A stretch of DNA of 64,000 nt from Bradyrhizobium sp. ISRA430 (lineage in GTDB: Bacteria; Pseudomonadota; Alphaproteobacteria; Rhizobiales; Xanthobacteraceae): contig NZ_CP094516.1 of NCBI RefSeq assembly GCF_029909975.1, forward strand, positions 1,984,001 through 2,048,000, in the 5' to 3' direction. Shown here one piece after another: positions 38,601 through 44,645 of this stretch; position 1 is the stretch's first letter, and every line of letters begins with the position of its first letter. The notes under the pieces were generated by a model, which did no database searches, had not been told where the DNA came from, and saw only the letters and a program-made list of their open reading frames with translations. A program made the position numbers and the translations under genes.

Positions 38601-38897
38601 TCGACCTGCGATTTCGTGCGACGGCTCCATTTGATCGAACGGCAGCGTGTCCAGCCGCGGGAAAACCAGTACTTCGCACGAGGCGTCGAGGGCATGAATG
38701 ATGGCCCCCAGCCGCTCCGCCTTATTCTCGTTTTCGGCCAGAAACACGACGCCTTTGCGCCCCGACTTCCCCCACTGCGCGAGCAGATAGAGGCTCAACA
38801 TGCCGAGGGGAGATGACGAGGAGATCGCAATCCGAGCTGATGATTTCTTTCGCTTCGCTGCCCTGCCGGCAACGCGCGCTCTACTGGAACCGCCCAC
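35697..38897 (-). CDS. Mfd-like transcription-repair coupling helicase, divergent form
   Basis: The 1066-residue protein follows the Mfd plan. A UvrB-like N-terminal region has LVFPRLDTLPFDQMEPSHE. The probable RNA polymerase-interaction region is VVIHLQRGLALLDGL, where standard Mfd has a His-Gly-Ile motif. A RecG-like translocase follows, with GDVGFGKTE, IIDEEQHFG, MSATPIPRT, TNIVESGLDIPRANT and LHQLRGRVGRGG. A TRCF-type C-terminal domain follows. It is about 80-100 residues shorter than usual Mfd and deviates in several motifs. Bacteria normally keep a canonical mfd elsewhere, so this is probably a second copy with a changed role. The frame starts at GTG 38897. Confidence 0.88.
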   Translation of the reverse strand: MGGSSRARVAGRAAKRKKSSARIAISSSSPLGMLSLYLLAQWGKSGRKGVVFLAENENKAERLGAIIHALDASCEVLVFPRLDTLPFDQMEPSHEIAGRRSAVLRHLAKPEKPILLVSTAEAVMERLPTPASWSRLTLRLKVGTEFSEQDLRARFEALGYELDEDARYPGDALFHGQTFEIFPAGALGPFRVEHSGRLIRRIVAFDPIEHHIVFETKELLIDPMSERMMLGNRRGKRSTLFEYCGRAKWIADAGVQVHADNWLSTIEEAAGRADREHTYLGRREWRDAIKRMDILPRQAPFRPVPDFSKAASPRKALRTFVDETRSAGFRLAFVAAQEDDLRVMERMSGVKAERFVGWSQAAAARNREAALLADFDAGFVVPDSKPLVVVTASDVLGSKAHHPQPLARTWGAGFSHLNMPEQGAVVIHLQRGLALLDGLQTVATGGGASREMIRLVFAGDNAVLVPPADLALIWPYASELGRLSLDKADGSTWFARRTEAEHEIQIAGRQLAKHISQRRRRRASKLVPPGPLYERFVARFPFFTTVDQAKAIRDVLDDLAAGHPMDRVICGDVGFGKTEVALRAAAAVVLSGRQVAIAVPTTVLARQHVATFRKRFAAFDIEVGSLSRATSTSELRETKEGLKSGRLKVVVGTHALVSKDVKFRDLGLVIIDEEQHFGAAEKAKLSGLAKGVHALWMSATPIPRTLAAGLAGFRDLSVIASPPAHRLPVATRIAPLSDAAIAAALLREQRRHGQSFLICPRIQDLDPMLVRVQTLAPDLRIVCLHGRLSADEMDDRMMTFVEGEADVLLATNIVESGLDIPRANTIVVCWPERFGLAQLHQLRGRVGRGGIRAFAYLLTESDAARSEKRLAVMEEFSRPGAGFAISARDLDLRGAGDLLSERQSGHVQVFGPVLYSHLLKLASEKVDDRTADLWVPDLNLPIADMLPADYVQSEAVRLEIYARASRCRSEDELDDLEEETLRRFGKLPPAALEFFAAARLRIDCRRRGIIRLDVGAEAVAATFLPGRLRKSKARSLQRDGDRVVYASNGADGPLGKVENLFDVLDE

Positions 38898-39227
38898 GTG
38901 GACCCCATCGCTGAGTCGCGACCAGCGAGAGCTGGTGGCGCGTATTATCCTGCAAAAGCGCGCTCCGCTATGGGTGCGACGCTCCGGGCTGCGTACATAT
39001 GCGAATTCGGGGCCGGACGCACGCTTCCGCCTCGGCCTTCCCTGTCATCTGCTCGGAACGGGAATGGCAATGCCGTGGCAGCTCGTCAGGCCTGATTTGT
39101 TCACGACGGGACACCTGGCCGAGGGACATGCTCGTTGGCCTCGAGCTGGCCCTCAAGCAACTACTACCACGACACATCGTGATGAGGCCAATCATGACAC
39201 TGGCTCGTGGACAACGAATGCCATGGA
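38898..39227. other. Intergenic region, no gene recognised
   Basis: About 330 bases between the Mfd-like gene and the glycosyltransferase pseudogene. Short open frames occur, but no motif, start signal or RNA-like structure was recognised. It should contain the promoter of the Mfd-like gene near its left end. Confidence 0.4.
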
Positions 39228-40186
39228 TCAGGGCCGAGCGGATCGGACGGCCTCGACTTCGGCACTAGGGTCGTGCTGAACTGTCGACCTTCTACCGAGC
39301 GGGCGGAGCCGAGAAAGCATTCGCCCGAGAGACGAGGTCCTCATCAAGCGCTTGAAAAAGCGTCGGGCATCGTAGCTTGCAACGCAATCATTAAGCAGGA
39401 CTGCACGCGCTTCCGTATATCCTTCGTGAGTAACTGGCGCGCGCATACTCGAGCATCAGGAAATTTGCATATCGTTTGGCACTCTTGACCAATGCCGGCG
39501 GAACCCTGCCATCTCCTATTAACCCGGGAAGGCGCTGCGCAAAGATTGGAGCGGCGGCGCGGTTGCTCGATGAGCAGGCGCCGGTATAAGTTGCCGACAA
39601 TCTCGCGTTGTAGAAGAACGGGCCTCGGCAGGCTAACCGGCACCACATGTCGATATCTTCGCCGGACGCGATTCCTTCCGCAAAGAGCCCTGCCGCGAAC
39701 AGTTCGTCCTTGCGAACCATGATCGAGCTTGAACTCGCGGGATAGTCCCCGCTGGAAAGTGCGAATGTAAAATAGTCATCCACCCCTTGCGGCAGCACCG
39801 CTGGATCGATCAACGGGTGACCGGTGCGGCTTTCCAATCGCAGATTGCTGATGACGGCGATTGCCGCAGTCTTGTCCGTAGGCCGCTGCAGGCTCTCCAG
39901 ATGGCCGGGTGACCACAGGTCGTCGCCATCCAGGAATGCGATCCATTTCCCCTGCGCTGCTGCGATTCCTGGCCGCCGATACGCCTGCATTCTCCTGCTG
40001 GATGAGACGCAAGTCGGGAACGCCTGCCGCCTTCACCAGCTCAGCGCTCCCCTCCGTTGATCCGTCGTCGACGACGATCAACTCAAAATCAGTTCGGCCC
40101 TGGCTTGCCACTGAAGAAAGCGTCTTCAGGATACAGTGGGCTTTGTTGTAGAGCGGTATTACAACGGAAACGAGAGGATTCGTCAC
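39228..40186 (-). pseudogene. Family 2 glycosyltransferase broken by two frameshifts
   Basis: An intact version would transfer a sugar to a surface polysaccharide. The N-terminal part (VSVVIPLYNKA, LIVVDDGSTEGS, QENAGVSAARNR) is in one frame. Near 39965 the homology jumps to a second frame, GIAAAQGKWIAFLDGDDLW, which carries the DxD-like metal site. Near 39438, at a GCGCGCG run, it jumps again to a frame reading APVTHEGYTEARAVLLNDCV that runs to 39228. The first break fits loss of one 8-base GGAATCGC unit and the second a change in a GC-dinucleotide run, both typical slippage events. Three frames read together give about 318 residues, a normal length. Confidence 0.8.
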
Positions 40187-40995
40187 GCCATCGGATCTCG
40201 CTAGAGTCACAATCTTGCAGCATACGAAATAACTGCCTGCATCGCAGGCGCTGCAGGGTTGGAAACGGCCCAAACGTGCCACCTCAAGCATGCGCCGCAA
40301 TTCGCTCAGCGCCACCCATCAATTGGATATCGTCAGGAGATGGGGAAGTACTCCTGTCGGCCTGTAAGCACCGCCGACGGTTTGGAAATCTCGTCCTTAC
40401 GCTGCAGCGGTCCGTTCGCCCGTCAGCGCGAACACTAGTTTGCCTCGATCTCTGCGAACGTCAGCGAATTTCCGCCGCTCAAAACACACGTTGAGCAGAC
40501 TTCACGATGGCAAATGCATACGACCTTGGATTGGCTTGTCGAACAAAAAAGATGCGATTCGCAGGAACCGGCCACGACCCGCGGTGTTTCCTCCCTCGTC
40601 CATTTGGCGCCCATTGCTGCTGTCGCCAACTTAGCTCGAGTGACAGGGCCAACTTTGAAAACGTGAACCTCACTGGCTCATTTGAAAGCTGTTCCGGTTG
40701 GTGCAACCGTCGACGCCGATCTGGAAAGGACTAGCTCATTCGGTTTAACTAGACTCTCGGATTTGGATCACCGTCTAATCGACACAAGGTTCCGCTCCTA
40801 CACTTTTCGAGAAACTTGTAACAACTTTTGTTTTCAGAACTCTGACTTTATTAACATTTGATATGTCCCGCCTTTTTCGGATCGGATGTGTTGCACAAAG
40901 AGATTAGGAAAACTTGGCAATGAAACTGCAAGGGAGCACGTTCTTCCGAAGGGGGAACTGATAAAGGTTCTACTTCCATTTGAGGCGAGTTGAGT
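40187..40995. other. Long intergenic region with AT-rich right half
   Basis: About 800 bases without a recognised gene. The part from about 40740 to 40980 is clearly richer in A and T than the surroundings, with runs such as AACTTTTGTTTTC. It probably carries the promoter and upstream control of the LuxR-type gene. The left part has the base composition of coding DNA but no frame I can name. Confidence 0.45.
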
Positions 40996-41772
40996 ATGTC
41001 AAATGAGCCGGTGGTGCCAACATTCATCCTTGAGGACGATGGACTATTTCGAGAGGGTCTCCGCCTCATCCTATCCAGAACTTGTTTCCGTCCACAGTGT
41101 TGCGGAATTGAACTCGACGATCTCGGCGCGCTGCCGTGTGATAAGCCTTTCCTGGTCATCGTCCGCGTAGGGCCGAGCCGAGATTTCATCTGTAAGCGAA
41201 TTAGAACTCGTTGCCCGCTGTCGTTCATCGTTGCTGTTGGCGACGAGAGCAGTGCGCAACATCTGAAGAGCGCGTTGGATGAGGGAGCTAACGCGGCGAT
41301 CTTCAGCTCGATCATGCCGAGAGTTCTCGTGAGCTCGCTGCACACCGTAACAAGCGGACAGATCACGGTTATCGACGCGCGTCTTTGGTCAACCGAGATC
41401 GAGCTGCATCTCGACCGTCGATTCTCGCTGCCAGCGCAAACTGTGTCGCAGTGGGACCCTGTTGTTGACACCGAATCACACGTTTTCAAACAACTCTCCG
41501 CGCGCGAAATCGCTATTCTCGATCGCATCGTCCGAGGCGATTCGAACAAGCACGTGGCGCGACATTTCAAAATCGCGGAGCCTACCGTCAAAGCGCACGT
41601 GAAAGCGATCTTTCGCAAGATCGGCGTGACCAACCGTACCCAAGCGGCGATTTGGGCGATGAATCATCGGTTGAATGTACCGTCGGATACGGCGGAGCTG
41701 GTCGAACATCTCGAACCGCTCGCGCAAGACCTAGATGGAGCGATCGAGGACAAAGGCGCTTCTGCGGCATGA
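40996..41772 (+). CDS. LuxR/NarL-type regulator with degenerate receiver domain
   Basis: The 258-residue DNA-binding regulator has a receiver-like N-terminal domain that begins with the acidic pair in FILEDDGLFREGLRLIL. However, the strand that should end in the phosphate-accepting Asp reads FLVIVRVGP, and the conserved Lys position reads AAIFSSI. The domain therefore cannot be phosphorylated in the usual way. The C-terminal HTH is canonical: LSAREIAILDRIVRGDSNKH, then AEPTVKAHVKAIFRKIGVTN. I chose ATG 40996, with GAGG about 10 bases upstream; a TTG at 40990 is possible. It stands alone on its strand after an AT-rich region. Targets are unknown; EPS or stress genes are guesses. Confidence 0.85.
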   Translation: MSNEPVVPTFILEDDGLFREGLRLILSRTCFRPQCCGIELDDLGALPCDKPFLVIVRVGPSRDFICKRIRTRCPLSFIVAVGDESSAQHLKSALDEGANAAIFSSIMPRVLVSSLHTVTSGQITVIDARLWSTEIELHLDRRFSLPAQTVSQWDPVVDTESHVFKQLSAREIAILDRIVRGDSNKHVARHFKIAEPTVKAHVKAIFRKIGVTNRTQAAIWAMNHRLNVPSDTAELVEHLEPLAQDLDGAIEDKGASAA

Positions 41773-42091
41773 GCCACCAGATTTCGACTGTATCTGCGAC
41801 GGACATTGTGGGAGACCCAATTTCGATCAAGGGAGCTGCGCGCTGACGAGGTGACGCTTTCGATCTCCGATCGTCGCGACAGCTCAACGCTCATCTATTC
41901 CCTGCCCCAGCGACTCCTTGACGTGCATATTCGCCGGTCCGACGCGCGCCTCCCCACTTCACCAGCGGCGGCGGCCGTGGCCAAGCCCGAGCCCATTCCT
42001 GCTCCGCTCCAGGCAGTCCTGTCTTCGCCAAACCAGTTGCGCGGGAACCAGCGACGCCGCCTGACGTTTTTACCCCAGAGTGGAGTCCGTC
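41773..42091. other. Intergenic region, no gene recognised
   Basis: About 320 bases between the regulator and the first of three small genes. An open frame from 41806 crosses it, but its composition (Arg/Pro/Ser-rich) is that of a shadow and it has no ribosome binding site. Confidence 0.4.
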
Positions 42092-42298
42092 ATGAGCGTC
42101 GAGCGGAATAACCACCGTACCGCGATCGCATTTTCCGCCATTGCAGTGATAGTCGCGCTCGTCGCAGCGTTCGCCACGACGTTTGAGCGGGTTGGAACCA
42201 GAAAGGTCGACAACGAGACCCCGCCCGGTACGATGGGCCTCGCGAAACCTCACGCGCCACTGGACCGTGCGCCGGGCCAGCCGATATCAGGTCACTAA
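42092..42298 (+). CDS. Small single-pass membrane protein, unknown function
   Basis: The 68-residue predicted protein has a short polar N-terminus MSVERNNHR, one hydrophobic segment (AIAFSAIAVIVALVAAFATT) and a Pro-rich tail ending APGQPISGH. I chose ATG 42092 because GAGTGGAG precedes it by about 6 bases. A GTG at 42080 would add four residues. I do not recognise the family. It is the first of three small genes in a row on the plus strand. Confidence 0.55.
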   Translation: MSVERNNHRTAIAFSAIAVIVALVAAFATTFERVGTRKVDNETPPGTMGLAKPHAPLDRAPGQPISGH

Positions 42299-42381
42299 GC
42301 GCGACCGATCTCACCCGGGACACCCCATTATCCGGAACAAAACGCAGAGTCCCAAACCAGTTTCCCACCGAGGCCAATGAC

Positions 42382-42567
42382 ATGACTTACCCAATTCCCA
42401 ACGAGTCTTTCAGATCGGTCGGCTTGAACTCCTCCGCGACCAGGGGCAACACGTCACCGCCCCGGGACCCTGATGACGACGAAGAAGACGAGAACGACGA
42501 CGAGGAGGACGACGACCGCAACGACCCCAACGAACCGGCGGTTGTGCGCGAACCGGACGAGGACTGA
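42382..42567 (+). CDS. Small highly acidic protein, unknown function
   Basis: The 61-residue predicted protein has a middle that is almost entirely Asp, Glu and Asn (DPDDDEEDENDDEEDDD), followed by NEPAVVREPDED. It should be unfolded and strongly negative, able to bind cations or basic partners. GAGG lies about 9 bases before the ATG. I know no named family. Low-complexity GA-rich coding could also arise by repeat expansion, so expression needs to be shown. Confidence 0.5.
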   Translation: MTYPIPNESFRSVGLNSSATRGNTSPPRDPDDDEEDENDDEEDDDRNDPNEPAVVREPDED

Positions 42568-42647
42568 GGACTGATCGGGCCGGGTTGCGGAAATCGTCGT
42601 TTCAAAGCTCCTGAATCGAGCGCACTCTGTCCAACGGAGGGAAGTCG

Positions 42648-42677
42648 AAAAAAGCTCGGAAGAAAAAAGCTCGGAAG
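42648..42677. repeat. Perfect 15-bp tandem repeat
   Basis: GAAAAAAGCTCGGAA occurs twice in direct succession (42648-42662 and 42663-42677) in the gap between two small genes. It is purine-rich and lies 80 bases upstream of the next start. Confidence 0.85.
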
Positions 42678-42756
42678 ATGTGAGGCGGCTCACATGACCG
42701 GGACACACTAAGGCTTACTCCGTTCTGGCGGATGCAACTCCAGACGGAGATGTCCC

Positions 42757-42960
42757 ATGAAACGCCTTATGCTTTCGCTTGTCGCGGGCCTGCTTGTGAT
42801 CAGTGCGGCCACCAGCATGCTCAGATCGCATGGACTTTCTCGCTTTGCCCAGAGCGGCATGCCAGACATTCAAGAGCTGCAGAGAGGTCGAGCGAGCACC
42901 CTGCCCGAGCAGAAGATCGAGGACCGGTCAGTCGTGTTTGCGAAAGAGCGGACACAGTAG
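42757..42960 (+). CDS. Small protein with N-terminal export or anchor segment
   Basis: The 67-residue predicted protein has MKRLMLSLVAGLLVISAATS, which looks like a signal peptide or N-terminal anchor. A polar, charged remainder ends FAKERTQ. GGAG precedes the ATG by about 7 bases. It converges on the fdh operon, with the stop only 35 bases from the cytochrome b gene end. The family is unknown to me. Confidence 0.55.
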   Translation: MKRLMLSLVAGLLVISAATSMLRSHGLSRFAQSGMPDIQELQRGRASTLPEQKIEDRSVVFAKERTQ

Positions 42961-42995
42961 AGCTTACTGGACCAGCCTCTTTCGGGCACTCCCTT

Positions 42996-43997
42996 TCATT
43001 CCGCGGCAGCGGTTGCGCGTTGCGGCCGTTGGTCGTTCGGTCCCGTTCGCGCCATCTGCTCGTCGAGCCAGAGGCTGTGATGTTCGCGGGCCCAATTGAG
43101 GTCGACGCCGCCTGAGCCCATGGCTTCGAACGCGCCCTCCATTCCGATTGTGCCGATATAGATGTGCGCGATCATTGCGGCCACGAACAACATGGCCACG
43201 ACGGAGTGAACGATCTGGGCCATCTGCATGCCTTCGATGCCGCTGATATAGAACGGGAACATTAGTTCGTATCCCGTCGCAGCAACGAGACCGCCTCCGA
43301 TCACGACGATCCAGTAAATCATCTTCTGGCCGGCGTTGAAGCGATACGCCGGCGGATGATCATGACCGACAATACCCCCTCCCCGCCTGAGCCATGCAAC
43401 ATCCACCTTGTTCGGGATATTTCCGGCGATCCACATCAGGAAGATCAGGACGACGCCGATGGTGAACGGGAAGCTCAGATAGTTGTGGGCGTACTTCGCC
43501 CATTGGGACCACTCAGAGAAGGCCTCAAAGCCGATCAACGGCAACAGCAGCGGCCGCCCGAAGGTAATGTTCAGTCCTGATATGGCCAGAATGATGAAGC
43601 AGGTGGCCGTCATCCAATGCACGAAGCGCTCAAACAGCGTGAAGCGCACGATGGAGCGTCCCGATCGACCGCTTTCGAGACGCACCATGCCACGGGTGAG
43701 ATAGAAGATCACGAGCACAGCCAGCATGCCGATAATCGCGACGCCGCCGATCCAACGCAGCGTGACGTTGCGAAACTCGCGCCATTCGCGCCCCTGCGGC
43801 TGCTCGAGCACGCCCGACCTCTGATCAGGAATGCTGACGCGGCCCTGGATCCGATTCAGCTCCTGCAGCAGTTGCTGCTCCTTGACGGAGCTTGCGGTCG
43901 GGTTGACCTGTTGGGCACCCGCTGGGGTCGCCGTCATCACCAGGAGCAGCGCGCATGCACCGAATGCCAGGTGAATGAATCTTCCAAATGACGCCAT
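42996..43997 (-). CDS. Formate dehydrogenase gamma subunit, cytochrome b556 type
   Basis: The 333-residue inner-membrane subunit takes electrons from the Fe-S subunit to quinone through b-type hemes. A signal peptide (MASFGRFIHLAFGACALLLV, ending PAGA) precedes a soluble region of about 70 residues. Four to five membrane segments follow, with His residues placed as heme ligands in RFTLFERFVHWMTATCFII, KYAHNYLSFPFTI and MIAHIYIGTIGMEGAFEA. GGGAGG precedes the ATG. It is the last gene of the operon, 39 bases after the Fe-S subunit. The periplasmic N-terminal extension is a feature of the longer FdnI/FdoI relatives. Confidence 0.92.
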   Translation of the reverse strand: MASFGRFIHLAFGACALLLVMTATPAGAQQVNPTASSVKEQQLLQELNRIQGRVSIPDQRSGVLEQPQGREWREFRNVTLRWIGGVAIIGMLAVLVIFYLTRGMVRLESGRSGRSIVRFTLFERFVHWMTATCFIILAISGLNITFGRPLLLPLIGFEAFSEWSQWAKYAHNYLSFPFTIGVVLIFLMWIAGNIPNKVDVAWLRRGGGIVGHDHPPAYRFNAGQKMIYWIVVIGGGLVAATGYELMFPFYISGIEGMQMAQIVHSVVAMLFVAAMIAHIYIGTIGMEGAFEAMGSGGVDLNWAREHHSLWLDEQMARTGPNDQRPQRATAAAE

Positions 43998-44036
43998 CTG
44001 CGCCTCCCGATGTCGCGCCCTTGACTGCGGTCCGGG

Positions 44037-44633
44037 TCAGGACTCGATCGTTTCGCGATACGCGGTCTTCCAGCCCCACGCCCCGGAGCCGTAGCCGCGC
44101 TTCATCACGCGTTCCCTGTAGATCTGAGCAATAATCTCGCCGTCGCCTGCGAGTAACGACTTGGTCGAGCACATTTCGGCACACAGCGGCAGCTTGCCCT
44201 CGGCCAGCCGGTTCGCGCCGTACTTCTCGTATTCCTCCTTGCTGCCGTCGGCCTCGGGACCGCCGGCACAGTAGGTGCATTTGTCCATCTTGCCGCGTGA
44301 GCCGAAGTTTCCGACTTTTGGATATTGCGGCGCGCCGAACGGACAGGCGTAGAAGCAATAACCACAGCCGATGCAGAGGTCCTTGGAGTGCAGCACGACG
44401 CCATCGGCGGTGGTATAAAAGCAGTTCACGGGGCACACGGCCGCACAGGGGGCGTCGGTGCAGTGCATGCAGGCCATCGAGATCGAACGCTCGCCTGGCT
44501 TGCCGTCATTGATGGTGACGACGCGGCGCCGGTTAATGCCCCAGGGCACCTCGTGCTCGTTCTTGCAAGCGGTGACGCAGGCATTGCATTCGATACAACG
44601 GTCGGCGTCGCAGAGGAACTTCATACGTGCCAT
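44037..44633 (-). CDS. fdh3B: Formate dehydrogenase beta subunit, 4x[4Fe-4S]
   Basis: The 198-residue electron-transfer subunit has four cysteine groups, each typical for a [4Fe-4S] cluster: CIECNACVTACKNE, CMHCTDAPCAAVCP, CIGCGYCFYACPFGAPQ and CTYCAGG with a later CAEMC. It is shorter than E. coli FdnH because the C-terminal membrane helix is missing, so it must be held through the gamma subunit. AAGGAG precedes the ATG. It lies 12 bases after the catalytic subunit gene. Confidence 0.92.
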   Translation of the reverse strand: MARMKFLCDADRCIECNACVTACKNEHEVPWGINRRRVVTINDGKPGERSISMACMHCTDAPCAAVCPVNCFYTTADGVVLHSKDLCIGCGYCFYACPFGAPQYPKVGNFGSRGKMDKCTYCAGGPEADGSKEEYEKYGANRLAEGKLPLCAEMCSTKSLLAGDGEIIAQIYRERVMKRGYGSGAWGWKTAYRETIES

Positions 44634-44645
44634 CGTCGCTGCTCC

